A stretch of DNA of 51,918 bases. Origin: an uncultured Ruminococcus sp. (GTDB taxonomy: Bacteria > Bacillota > Clostridia > Oscillospirales > Ruminococcaceae). Of the stretch, positions 8,445 to 16,571 are shown one piece after another; within the stretch, counting starts at the first letter, position 1; each line of letters starts with the position of its first letter. Made by a program: the position numbers and the translations under genes. The notes beneath the pieces were generated by a model. It was not told the origin of the DNA. It saw only the letters and a program-made list of their open reading frames with translations, and searched no databases. Location: the NCBI GenBank assembly GCA_947345935.1, contig CAMZZN010000014.1:1-51918 (forward strand), read 5' to 3'.

Positions 8445-10163
8445 TTATTCATCAGCATAAGCCATTTCAAGCTTCAGTTCCACAGCTTCGGTATCAAAAC
8501 TTTCTGCGATGCTGCGTGCATAATCGTTACTGTAAGATATTTCGCCGCCCTGATAGACTTTTCTGTTTATATGTTCAAGTATCTGCTCCTGACTTGCTGC
8601 GTCAATGCCGTTTTGTCTGAACTTTGAAGAATATCTTGAAATAAGACTGAGCAGAGTCTGGCACACACGCACGCTCACGACCTCGTTTGATTCATCTATG
8701 TATTCCGACATTTCCTCAATATTTTCCCACATATCCTCATAGAATTTACCGCTGTCAGTACCTTCCTTTTCCATCCGGTCTATATCGTTATAAAATTTTC
8801 CTATATTCAAAAAGATCTGCGCACGCTTATAGGCATCCGGCATACCTTGCTGTAAATCCTTACCTGACACAGCCTTTTCAAACCACTCGTAAGAAGCGCT
8901 TATCCTTCTTTTTTCAAGCTCAAGTTCTCTGCGCATACTATACTCTTTCTGTTCGGCTTCGCTCATTCCGCTGGTATCGTCTTCATACGGACTATAATAC
9001 AGCCAGTAAGCATTGGCGATCTCATACATACACCTGCCGTAATTATCATCGCTTTTTTTAATCGAATCATGACTTTTTATCTCATTTATAATGAAATTAT
9101 CCTCGTCTGCATCCAGTTTGCTGTCTGCCGTAAAATCCTGTATCAGCTTTGAATAAATATCGTCCCTGTTCGTATGATCCAGTTTTATTGCCTCGGCGTA
9201 ATTTCCCTTATTAACATTCGCAGCATAGTTTTTGGCTATATTTTTCTTGTCAAGCGATTTCGCCATATGTGAAGATATACCGGCAAGAATAAAGGAGAGC
9301 AATGTCATCGACAGAGAAAAGGTTATCCAGCGGACACTTGAATGTCTCTCTACACGGCAAAGATCCCTGTAAAGAACGTCGCATGACCTGTAACGCATAT
9401 CAGGATCATCGGCAACGCATTTCATGATTATTCTTTTTATATCAGAGATGATATTTTTGTCAAACTTAAATCGTTCCTGGGCTGTCATCATTCGGTTGTC
9501 ACTGTAAACTCTTAGAGGCTTTCTGCCCTGTATCATGTGATAGAACGTAGCGCCCATATTAAAAATATCGGTGCGTTCATCAAGCCTTGACTGACGGTAC
9601 TGTTCAGGAGCGGCATATTCCGGAGTGTATCCGGTAACACCGGTTGCATTCCTTATTGCCGTACCGAAGTCAATGAATTTAAGCTTCATTTTAGCTCCGC
9701 TGTCCATAAGCGCCTTACCCGGTTTAAGAACCATTATGTTTTCCGGTTTCATATCGCTGTGAACACGACCGGTGCTGTGAAAGAATTTCATAAATAAGCA
9801 GATCTGCTTTGCCGATTCTATGAACATCTTATACGGCATAGGACCGGCTTCCAGCATATATCCCATAGATTCGCCGTCAAGGAAATCCTGGACAATATAG
9901 AAATATCGGTCGGTTTCAAATCTATGAATGATATTCGGAAAAAATGCGTTTGACTGGTCTGCCTCATAAAGTTCCTTTATGAGAGCTGATTCAAGCTTTG
10001 CCATATCATATTCTTCCGCTCTCGATTTGTCGATCTCTTTTATAGCTCTTACAGCTCTCTCAGCCTGAATATCATAAGCCTTATACACGACGGATGTTCC
10101 GCCACGTCCAGCTATTTTTTCAATTTCATAGCGGTTTGCCAACAGCTTTCCATTTACGCTCAT
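8445..10163 (-). CDS. Receptor-type Ser/Thr protein kinase (Hanks type)
   Basis: 572 residues. The N-terminal kinase domain (about 10-270) has the glycine loop GRGGTSVVY (19-27), ATP-anchoring Lys42 in AIKEID, the catalytic loop HSDMKPEN (135-142, HRD replaced by HSD, catalytic Asp137 kept), DFG (165-167), and APEQ (185-188) of the activation segment. All residues needed for catalysis appear to be present. A membrane helix (about 278-298) is followed by a helical extracellular region of about 270 residues rich in Glu/Lys that could be TPR-like. It has no PASTA repeats, unlike PrkC/PknB kinases of cell-wall sensing. It lies between a PP2C phosphatase gene (7 bp upstream) and a one-TM protein gene, the classic kinase/phosphatase pairing. 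The ATG is 12 bases from an AAAGGAG inside the end of the phosphatase gene. Confidence 0.95.
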   Translation of the reverse strand: MSVNGKLLANRYEIEKIAGRGGTSVVYKAYDIQAERAVRAIKEIDKSRAEEYDMAKLESALIKELYEADQSNAFFPNIIHRFETDRYFYIVQDFLDGESMGYMLEAGPMPYKMFIESAKQICLFMKFFHSTGRVHSDMKPENIMVLKPGKALMDSGAKMKLKFIDFGTAIRNATGVTGYTPEYAAPEQYRQSRLDERTDIFNMGATFYHMIQGRKPLRVYSDNRMMTAQERFKFDKNIISDIKRIIMKCVADDPDMRYRSCDVLYRDLCRVERHSSVRWITFSLSMTLLSFILAGISSHMAKSLDKKNIAKNYAANVNKGNYAEAIKLDHTNRDDIYSKLIQDFTADSKLDADEDNFIINEIKSHDSIKKSDDNYGRCMYEIANAYWLYYSPYEDDTSGMSEAEQKEYSMRRELELEKRRISASYEWFEKAVSGKDLQQGMPDAYKRAQIFLNIGKFYNDIDRMEKEGTDSGKFYEDMWENIEEMSEYIDESNEVVSVRVCQTLLSLISRYSSKFRQNGIDAASQEQILEHINRKVYQGGEISYSNDYARSIAESFDTEAVELKLEMAYADE

Positions 10164-10170
10164 TCGGACA

Positions 10171-10950
10171 TCATTCTCCTTTGAATATTACTGCAAGCGC
10201 CGTTATATTGTCATTTTCCCTGCGCTCCATATTCAGATCAAGAAGATATCTGAGCGATTTGTTCAGCGCCGCCTGATCGGGATTTGATGCAGGTGAAAGC
10301 GTCTGCTGTATTTCTTCGCCTGAGATCATCTTTCTGAAGCCGTCAGAACAAAGCATAAAAACACAGTTCCTTTCAGGCTTCTGGATTATAAAGTCATACA
10401 TTCTGCCTGTTTCGCCTGCACCTATACAGTTGGTTATCTGATTCTGGCGCTTGTCAAATCTTGCCGACTCTTCGCTTAAAAGCCCACGCCTCACTTCTTC
10501 TGCGACAACAGAGTGATCGGCGGTAACTATTTCCATATTTCCGTCATAAATCTTGTAAAGTCTTGTATCGCCTGCATGAGCGGCAAGCATAGCGTCATGG
10601 TACGTATCTATAAGCAGCGATGTAAATGTCGTACCCATTTCCCTGCCTTTTGCGCACTCCCTGTTAATGGCATCGTTGATCTTGTGAAGCCGCTCGTCAA
10701 GGCTTCTCCTTATATCCAGGATAGTTTTTCCGTTTTTGAGTAGATCTGCGAAGTCTGTCTCAAACCAATCGGAGATTGCTTTGATAACGCACGAGCTCGC
10801 ATCTTCTCCGCCGTAAAGACCGCCTATGCCGTCGCATACAGCGGCAAATAGAATGTCCTTCCCCCTGAACCCGGCGTTCTTTATCATAAGAGCGTCCTGA
10901 TTCACCTTTTTAACTGTGCCCTCAGTGCTGACATAAGAATAAATAAACAT
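10171..10950 (-). CDS. PP2C-type (PPM) Ser/Thr protein phosphatase
   Basis: 259 residues from the ATG at 10950. The open frame runs back to 11106, but that extension is unlike the family and overlaps the FHA gene, whereas AGGGAG precedes 10950. It shows the ordered metal-binding motifs of PP2C phosphatases: NQDA near residue 17, CDGIGG (39-44), a GTTFTS strand, AHAGDTRLY, TADHS, CSDGF and the terminal NDNIT. The expected role is metal-dependent removal of phosphate from Ser/Thr on targets of the adjacent kinase. The stop codon overlaps the region carrying the kinase ribosome binding site, so the two are translationally linked. Confidence 0.95.
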   Translation of the reverse strand: MFIYSYVSTEGTVKKVNQDALMIKNAGFRGKDILFAAVCDGIGGLYGGEDASSCVIKAISDWFETDFADLLKNGKTILDIRRSLDERLHKINDAINRECAKGREMGTTFTSLLIDTYHDAMLAAHAGDTRLYKIYDGNMEIVTADHSVVAEEVRRGLLSEESARFDKRQNQITNCIGAGETGRMYDFIIQKPERNCVFMLCSDGFRKMISGEEIQQTLSPASNPDQAALNKSLRYLLDLNMERRENDNITALAVIFKGE

Positions 10951-10999
10951 ACTGATAATAAACTCCCTAATCATAGTCTGAAATGCTGAATACGCAGTT

Positions 11000-12484
11000 T
11001 CAGTTCTCCACAAAAAAAGTATATTTAACAGAATTGATAATAAGCGAACATCCTGAAAATATCTCAGCTGATGCGCCGTATTCCACCACGGAATTTTCAA
11101 ACACAATCGAATTACAAGAAACGTTCTTTACAAATATTGCGTTTCTGCTTTTGACTTTTTCTGTATAGATCGTTATTCCCAGAACAGACGAATCGGTATA
11201 CGGAAAGCTCATTATCCTGATAACCGTATCATCTGTCCTGCGCAGATATGCAAGCGCTTTTTGTCCCGGCGCCGGAGATGCCGCTGCCGGATGCTGCTGT
11301 TCATTTCCAATGTTCTGTGCCGGAAATGAAACAGGCTCTGTCGGACGTTCCGGCTGCCGTCTTCTTGACACCATAACCGTTCCTGATGAACTTTCCTTTG
11401 GTTCTTCCGCCTTTATAACTGAAAAAACATATGGAAAACTGTCGAAGTATAATTTATCTCCGTTGTTTATCTCGGTATAAGATATTCTGTTATTCTCATC
11501 GTTTAGATAAGTACCGTTGGACGATTCATCCTTAATGAAATATCTGCCGCAATCCTCGGTTATGACAGCGTGCCTGCCTGAGACCGTACTCTCATGGACA
11601 GCAAGATCATTGTCGTCATTTCTTCCTATTGTAAACGGGAAATTCCATATTTCAAACCGGCAGCCGTAACGATCGGTAAGGAACAACTCGTCTCTGCGTG
11701 ATCTTACCACGGTTGCGCTGTATGTCTGCTGGACCGGTTCAATGACAGGCTGCACAAAACTATCCTGCACAGGCTTTTCCTCATCCACAGGAACGGAAAT
11801 CAGCTGTTGACTTATGGGAAATTTGTCATGCCCGATATCAGATTTCTCAACAGAGTTTTTCTGTCCCTCTGCAGCGTCTTTCCTGACGCTGTTCTCATTG
11901 AAAAAGTGCAGGAGAGAATCCGGAGAAAAAGAGTTAGTGCCGTTCTTTTTGTGCGAACCGGCAAAGCGTTCAAGATAACTCTCGTACCTGTTCATATAAT
12001 TGCCGTCAGTAATTATTACGCTTTTTGCACTGTTGTGGATTTTTTTCAGACAGTCCGAAATGCTGTCACATATATAATGTTGATTTTTCACCGGAATGTA
12101 CAGCATGAGAATTTTTTTCTGCGTATTATGATAATACATATACCTGGTGTCACAGATAAGATTGTCCGTTGAAAGATAAGATTTCTGACAAAATGAAATT
12201 ATCTTCTGTATTCCGGAAATTATTTCAAAATACTGTTCCTGCCTCATTTCAGTTTTCAGATATTCCGAAAGCGACGTGAGACCGCTCACATCAAAGCTTA
12301 TCTTATTCGTGGATGCGGTCTTCGTACATTGAAAAGGCAGTATGTAATCACGGTATGCATCGTTTTCCAGCATCTGTACTTGTGAGTAATTTATTTCTTC
12401 CTTTCTTCCTATAGAAAAAATAAGAAAAGTCTTATTCTGGGAATAGACGGTCTTGAATGAAAAAAAACTTCTTATCTGATTCAT
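11000..12484 (-). CDS. FHA-domain phosphothreonine-binding protein
   Basis: 494 residues, no membrane segment. The N-terminal 170 residues form a conserved-looking helical/beta region like the DUF6382-type domain that precedes FHA domains in Clostridia (recognised by pattern only). The FHA domain (about 275-357) has GR (287-288), the S-x-x-SGRHA segment (299-306) and SSNGTYLN (321-328), the residues that bind phosphothreonine. Two TV-type motifs flank it: ATVVRSRR (257-264) and GTVMVSRRR (368-376). The C-terminal 90 residues are beta-rich and unassigned. It probably reads the output of the operon's kinase, either through its own phosphorylated motifs or those of the one-TM protein. AGGAGG lies nine bases before the ATG. 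Confidence 0.92.
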   Translation of the reverse strand: MNQIRSFFSFKTVYSQNKTFLIFSIGRKEEINYSQVQMLENDAYRDYILPFQCTKTASTNKISFDVSGLTSLSEYLKTEMRQEQYFEIISGIQKIISFCQKSYLSTDNLICDTRYMYYHNTQKKILMLYIPVKNQHYICDSISDCLKKIHNSAKSVIITDGNYMNRYESYLERFAGSHKKNGTNSFSPDSLLHFFNENSVRKDAAEGQKNSVEKSDIGHDKFPISQQLISVPVDEEKPVQDSFVQPVIEPVQQTYSATVVRSRRDELFLTDRYGCRFEIWNFPFTIGRNDDNDLAVHESTVSGRHAVITEDCGRYFIKDESSNGTYLNDENNRISYTEINNGDKLYFDSFPYVFSVIKAEEPKESSSGTVMVSRRRQPERPTEPVSFPAQNIGNEQQHPAAASPAPGQKALAYLRRTDDTVIRIMSFPYTDSSVLGITIYTEKVKSRNAIFVKNVSCNSIVFENSVVEYGASAEIFSGCSLIINSVKYTFFVEN

Positions 12485-12524
12485 TCAGAAAAACCTCCTG
12501 AATATTTAATATTTTTGAGCCTGT

Positions 12525-13052
12525 TTATGAGTTTTCAAAAACTCTGCCGTTTCCTGTAATGTTTACGACTAAAATCGGCGTGCCCTCCCGGATAATTTCA
12601 TAGTCCTTCTTGCTGACATTGATTCCTGAATAAATAGCTTTTTCGGGCTTATCTACGGCGATGGCAACATGGTACGAATACCTTCTGCCGCTTCCCTGAC
12701 GCAGCTGTTTCGTTTTGATAACCGTTCTTCCGGTAACGATCTGTGGCTTCATGCAGACGATACGCAAAGTAAACCCTATGAATAAGGTTGTAAAAGCACA
12801 CATAAGGATCGCCGCAGTAGTTTTGTTTCCGTCTGTTATAGCGACTATGGTAAAAATCAGTAGCAGAACAACAGTCATCGTCATCATACAAAGCAATTTT
12901 GACTTTACTTTTGCGGCAATTGACGCCTGCTCTTCGTTTTCAGGATCATAATATGCAATCTTTACGGGATGCAGGTGTATATACTCTGAATATTCAGCGG
13001 GTATTTCAAGTCTCATATTATTTTCATATATCGAATTAAGAAAATCTTTCAT
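12525..13052 (-). CDS. Two-TM protein heading the kinase operon, unrecognised
   Basis: 175 residues, first gene after the promoter at 13083-13111, with AGGAGA seven bases before the ATG. A polar N-terminal part (about 50 residues) is followed by two membrane helices (about 52-72 and 78-98) and a C-terminal beta-rich domain of about 75 residues that looks like a small SH3- or OB-like barrel, ending in VVNITGNGRVFEN. The loop before that domain contains GRTVIKTKQLR, loosely like the TV motifs in neighbouring proteins. No family is recognised. Its place at the head of the kinase/phosphatase/FHA operon suggests a membrane component of the same process. Confidence 0.8.
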   Translation of the reverse strand: MKDFLNSIYENNMRLEIPAEYSEYIHLHPVKIAYYDPENEEQASIAAKVKSKLLCMMTMTVVLLLIFTIVAITDGNKTTAAILMCAFTTLFIGFTLRIVCMKPQIVTGRTVIKTKQLRQGSGRRYSYHVAIAVDKPEKAIYSGINVSKKDYEIIREGTPILVVNITGNGRVFENS

Positions 13053-13082
13053 TATTTATCTCCTAAAATCTCTATTTTATTA

Positions 13083-13111
13083 ATTATACACTGAATCAGC
13101 AAAAATGTCAA
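13083..13111 (-). promoter_or_regulatory. Consensus sigma-A promoter of the kinase/surface-protein operon
   Basis: Reading leftward, TTGACA (complement of 13106-13111), a 17-base spacer, then TATAAT (complement of 13083-13088) give a perfect consensus. It lies about 30 bases before the start of the first gene and its AGGAGA site. Strong basal expression of the operon is expected. Confidence 0.85.
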
Positions 13112-13219
13112 TATTTTCTTTTGAACGCTCACAAACCCGCCTGTCTGATTAAATAATTTATTGCTGTATATGCAACTTTTCTCTATTAATTGACTATTGT
13201 CTAACTTCCATAAAAAAGC

Positions 13220-13248
13220 TTGACTAATAGTGAAAGATATGATAACAT
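13220..13248 (+). promoter_or_regulatory. Promoter of the NRPS-like trio with an overlapping dyad
   Basis: TTGACT (13220-13225), a 17-base spacer and TAACAT (13243-13248) form a plausible sigma-A promoter 33 bases before the condensation gene. An imperfect palindrome TTgACTAaTAGTgAA (13220-13234) covers the -35 box and could be a repressor site. A second TTGACTA lies exactly 30 bases upstream (13190). Confidence 0.6.
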
Positions 13249-13280
13249 TATAGCAAAGAAAATATTGGAGGTTCAATGTT

Positions 13281-14687
13281 ATGGAAAAAACAATAGGCGG
13301 AATAAATCGTGACTGTTATCCCCTGACTCCTGCACAGATGGTGCATATATACACTCTTTCCCTGAGCCCTACACACGAGATAGTAAATATCGGTATAGGT
13401 CAGTATCTCCAGACAGACCTTAACATATCAGTCCTCAGAGAAGCGCTGAACCGGGCTGTAGAGCGGTGCGAATCCATGAGAATGAGGATCTGGAAAGACC
13501 CGGAAACAGGCGAGCTCTGGCAATATATCATGCCGTACGAAAATTGCTGTTTCGAGTATTACGATTTTTCTTCCCTGACTGAGGAAAAGGCACATTCTAT
13601 CCTTGACAGGTGGACTTCCCAGCCGTTCGATACATTTGGCGGCGAACTTTCCCGAATAGTTATCGTATCCATGCCTGACGGCTTCAACGGATATTACCTG
13701 AATGTACACCACTGCTGCATGGATTCTTCATCTGTTATCACTTTTACAAGAGACGTTATGGATATCTACTGTAATCTTATGTACGATCTCCCATACCCCA
13801 AACCCATGACTTCATATATCGAATCTGTAAGAAAAGATCTTGAATACGAAGGCAGTAAAAAACAACAGCGTGATACAGAGTTCTGGCATAACATCCTTGA
13901 CCGGTCTGAGCCTATGTATACTGACTATACAGGTCCGGGCAGACTTATCGAACTGCGCCGTAAAAATAATTCCCCTGACCAGCGCTGGGGTTTACTCCAT
14001 ACCAAGACAGGCGCAGGAAGTACAGTGACTTACGACCTCAGCGTCGATTCTACCAATAAGATACTGCAATTTGCGGACAAATATAATATTCCCGTCAGCG
14101 TCGTTATTCTTCACGCTATCAGAACAGTGCTTTCAAAGTTTAACAATAACGAAACCGACGTCACAATCAAAGACTTTATCAGCCGAAGATCAACACTGCT
14201 CAATAAACGCTGCGGCGGAGTGAGGATGCACTGTCTTGATCTCAGAACCATCATTTCTCTCGACGCTACAGTCCTTGAATCCATGCAGATCATCAACAAA
14301 GCTCAGCAGGATGTATTTCTTCATGCCGACTACAGCACCTTGAAATTTTACAGTGAACAGAGAGCGCATTTCGGATATCCGCAAGGCGGAACATATCAGA
14401 GTGTTGCCTTTACTTACCAGAATGCAACGCTGAAAAGTCTTGTGCCATATCTTAAAGATATACCCGTAAAAAGCAAATGGTACAGCAGCGGCAGGCAGCC
14501 TCAGCCGTTTTATATCACCGCAATGCATCGCTTCGGCGACGGCGGTCTGACTTTCCATTTCGGTTATCAGTCAGACCTGGCGACACCCCAGGAAATTGAG
14601 TTTCTGTATTATTTCACGGGACGTGTTCTATTCAGAAGTATCGAAAATCCGGGCAAAACAATTCAGGAAATCATTGATATGACATAA
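13281..14687 (+). CDS. Stand-alone NRPS-type condensation domain protein
   Basis: 468 residues, the size of one condensation domain. The N-terminal YPLTPAQ (13-19) matches the opening motif of condensation domains. VHHCCMDSS (142-150) is the active-site H-H-x-x-x-D motif; the catalytic second His (144) and Asp148 are kept, but the usual final Gly is Ser149. The enzyme would join an acyl or aminoacyl group held on the carrier protein encoded next to an amine or other acceptor; the substrates cannot be read from the sequence. It is the first gene of a three-gene set with a discrete carrier protein and adenylation enzyme. TTGGAGG precedes the ATG. A CoA- or ester-forming acyltransferase of the same superfamily is an alternative. 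Confidence 0.88.
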   Translation: MEKTIGGINRDCYPLTPAQMVHIYTLSLSPTHEIVNIGIGQYLQTDLNISVLREALNRAVERCESMRMRIWKDPETGELWQYIMPYENCCFEYYDFSSLTEEKAHSILDRWTSQPFDTFGGELSRIVIVSMPDGFNGYYLNVHHCCMDSSSVITFTRDVMDIYCNLMYDLPYPKPMTSYIESVRKDLEYEGSKKQQRDTEFWHNILDRSEPMYTDYTGPGRLIELRRKNNSPDQRWGLLHTKTGAGSTVTYDLSVDSTNKILQFADKYNIPVSVVILHAIRTVLSKFNNNETDVTIKDFISRRSTLLNKRCGGVRMHCLDLRTIISLDATVLESMQIINKAQQDVFLHADYSTLKFYSEQRAHFGYPQGGTYQSVAFTYQNATLKSLVPYLKDIPVKSKWYSSGRQPQPFYITAMHRFGDGGLTFHFGYQSDLATPQEIEFLYYFTGRVLFRSIENPGKTIQEIIDMT

Positions 14688-14690
14688 TCA

Positions 14691-14710
14691 GCAGTACCGC
14701 ACAAAGCAAT
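14691..14710 (+). repeat. Dispersed short repeat, copy 1
   Basis: GCAGTACCGCACAAAG shares 14 of 16 bases with a copy at 19041 and resembles two reverse-strand copies (22556-22578, 42640-42661). It sits in the gap between the condensation and carrier protein genes, followed by a CAAAGC...GCTTTG hairpin and then the AGGAGG of the carrier gene. Confidence 0.45.
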
Positions 14711-14763
14711 CTTACAGCTTTGCACGTTATCTGCCGCCTATATTTTATCAGGAGGAAATAATA

Positions 14764-14994
14764 ATGCTTGAAAATTTAAAAAATCTTATCTGCCAGTATG
14801 TTGACGCAGAATCAGACAAAATAAACGAAAACTCACGTTTTTCGGAAGATCTTGGATTTAACTCGTACGACCTTATGTGTATGCTCGGAGAGTGCGAAGA
14901 TGAATTCGGAATTGAACTTGACGAATATGAAGCAGCTTCAAAGAAAACGGTCGGAGACCTTATCGCTTATCTCGGAGGGCTAAAAAATGATTGA
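14764..14994 (+). CDS. Discrete acyl/peptidyl carrier protein
   Basis: 76 residues, acidic, four-helix carrier protein pattern. The phosphopantetheine attachment site is Ser34 in DLGFNSYDL (29-37), where most carriers have DSL. AGGAGG precedes the ATG. The end overlaps the adenylation gene by 8 bp, implying coupled translation and roughly equal amounts of the two proteins. It would carry the substrate activated by the ligase to the condensation enzyme. No phosphopantetheinyl transferase is seen here, so the holo form must be made by an enzyme encoded elsewhere. Confidence 0.93.
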   Translation: MLENLKNLICQYVDAESDKINENSRFSEDLGFNSYDLMCMLGECEDEFGIELDEYEAASKKTVGDLIAYLGGLKND

Positions 14995-16495
14995 AGTCAA
15001 AACACTGAAAGACCTCGTCTATTATGCCGATGAACGTTTCGGGAACGAACCTTTTGTTCTCGAATATATAAACAAGGAGATACGTGAAAGAAGTTTCCGC
15101 CGTTTCCGTCAGGACTGCGACTCGGCCGCTGCCTGGATACAGGAAAATTTTCCCGGAAGACTCCATGCCGCTCTTGTGGGATCAACAAGCTACGAATATC
15201 TGACAGCATGGTTCGCCGTTCAGTGCAGCGGAAACGTTTCTGTACCTCTTGACAGTGCAAACAACGTTGACAGAATAGCTGACGAGATAAACCGTTCCGA
15301 CAGCGAAATACTATTTCTTGACAAACATCACGAAACTGATGCAGAAAAATTCAGAGAACTTTGCCCAGGAATAAAATGCATCATAAGTATTCATAACCGG
15401 AATGAAAAAATGGAATTTCTTGGTGATATCACAGAGAAATATAACGGAAAAAAGCCGGAATGTTCGCCGTCAGAAGACGATCTGGCTGCAATACTCTTTA
15501 CGTCCGGAACAACCGGTCAGAGCAAGGGCGTAATGCTCAGCAACAAAAATCTTATTGACAACGCTACCTGCGAACCGGACATGAATTATCGTGGGGATCG
15601 CCGGATGACAGTTCTGCCTATCCATCATGTATTCTGCTTCACGTGCGATATCCTGTGCAGTCTTTGGTACGGCAGAACGGTCTGCGTCAACGATTCCATA
15701 ATGAGAATAGTAAAAAATCTGAAAATATTCAGACCCACAGACATAACATTCGTTCCTATGATCGCCGCTTCGATTCTTACCAGAATGCAGCAGGCAGCAA
15801 TAAAAAACCCCGATAAGACCGCCGTGGCACGTGAAATATTCGGTGAGAATTTCAGTGTGATCTATTCGGGGGGAGCATATCTCAGTCCGGATATAATCAG
15901 CGGATACCGTGAATTCGGTATAGAAATCGCCCAGGGTTACGGCATGACGGAGTGTTCGCCGAGAATATGCACCGGCGTTAAATACTGCCCAAAACCTGAA
16001 TCGGTCGGCAGGATCGTTCCGGGATGCCAGGTCAGAATAACCGACGGCGAGATCTGGGTAAAAAGCCCCTCGGTAATGATGGGATATTATAAAAATCCGG
16101 AAGAAACGGAAAGAACGCTCACCAAAGACGGCTGGCTGAAAACAGGCGATCTTGGTTACTGCGATGATGACGGATATCTGTACATTACAGGCAGAAAAAA
16201 GAACCTCATTATTCTTGCCAACGGTGAGAACGTTTCTCCGGAAGAAATAGAAAATCAGTTTGCATTTTTTGCTCCTGTCAAGGAAATAGTAGTATATGAA
16301 CGTGATAATGCGATTACCGCAGAGATCTATCCTGACCCGGAATATGTATCGGATGACATAACAAGTGAAATACAAAAAAAAATTGACGATGTCAACGACG
16401 AATTTCCGCCTGCCAAGCGCATTTCAAAGCTTATTCTACGTAATACGGAATTTCCTAAAACGTCATCAAGAAAAATAATAAGATCGAATATATAA
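14987..16495 (+). CDS. Adenylation enzyme (AMP-forming acyl/aminoacyl ligase)
   Basis: 502 residues, one full adenylation domain and nothing else. Motifs in order: FTSGTTGQSKG (171-181, ATP phosphate loop), QGYGMTE (316-322), TGD (386-388, ribose-binding Asp), GRKKN (402-406, hinge), NGENVSPEEIE (412-422) and PKTSSRKIIR (490-499) with the catalytic lysine at 496. It activates a carboxylate with ATP and presumably loads it on the carrier protein encoded immediately upstream. Whether the substrate is an amino acid, aryl acid or fatty acid cannot be read by eye; the PIHHVFCFTCD stretch (211-221) is like that of acyl-CoA synthetases. The ATG lies inside the end of the carrier gene. Confidence 0.93.
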   Translation: MIEVKTLKDLVYYADERFGNEPFVLEYINKEIRERSFRRFRQDCDSAAAWIQENFPGRLHAALVGSTSYEYLTAWFAVQCSGNVSVPLDSANNVDRIADEINRSDSEILFLDKHHETDAEKFRELCPGIKCIISIHNRNEKMEFLGDITEKYNGKKPECSPSEDDLAAILFTSGTTGQSKGVMLSNKNLIDNATCEPDMNYRGDRRMTVLPIHHVFCFTCDILCSLWYGRTVCVNDSIMRIVKNLKIFRPTDITFVPMIAASILTRMQQAAIKNPDKTAVAREIFGENFSVIYSGGAYLSPDIISGYREFGIEIAQGYGMTECSPRICTGVKYCPKPESVGRIVPGCQVRITDGEIWVKSPSVMMGYYKNPEETERTLTKDGWLKTGDLGYCDDDGYLYITGRKKNLIILANGENVSPEEIENQFAFFAPVKEIVVYERDNAITAEIYPDPEYVSDDITSEIQKKIDDVNDEFPPAKRISKLILRNTEFPKTSSRKIIRSNI

Positions 16496-16496
16496 A

Positions 16497-16538
16497 AAAG
16501 TACAGCGCCGCATCAGATAAAAATCTAATGCGGCGCTG
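16497..16538 (-). terminator. Rho-independent terminator between convergent genes
   Basis: A perfect 11-bp stem, CAGCGCCGCAT (16503-16513) with ATGCGGCGCTG (16528-16538). On the minus strand it is followed by a T-run (complement of 16494-16500), so it best serves the GT-C-like gene that ends at 16572. The plus side has no T-run, so it would be at most a weak terminator for the adenylation gene. Confidence 0.75.
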
Positions 16539-16571
16539 CCTTAAAAAAATCAGATTTTACTCGGCAATACG

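Noticed and set aside
10951..11106. Longer N-terminus for the PP2C gene
   Set aside because: It overlaps the FHA gene by over 100 bp and has no family similarity; the ATG at 10950 gives the usual PP2C start.
13052..13276. 74-codon minus-strand frame between the divergent operons
   Set aside because: It covers both promoters, has no ribosome binding site, and its translation looks like AT-rich noncoding sequence.
15470..16375. 301-codon minus-strand frame
   Set aside because: It is the antisense of the adenylation enzyme, whose motifs are unmistakable.
16497..16538. Strong bidirectional terminator
   Set aside because: Only the minus strand has a T-run after the stem, so it is annotated as a minus-strand terminator.
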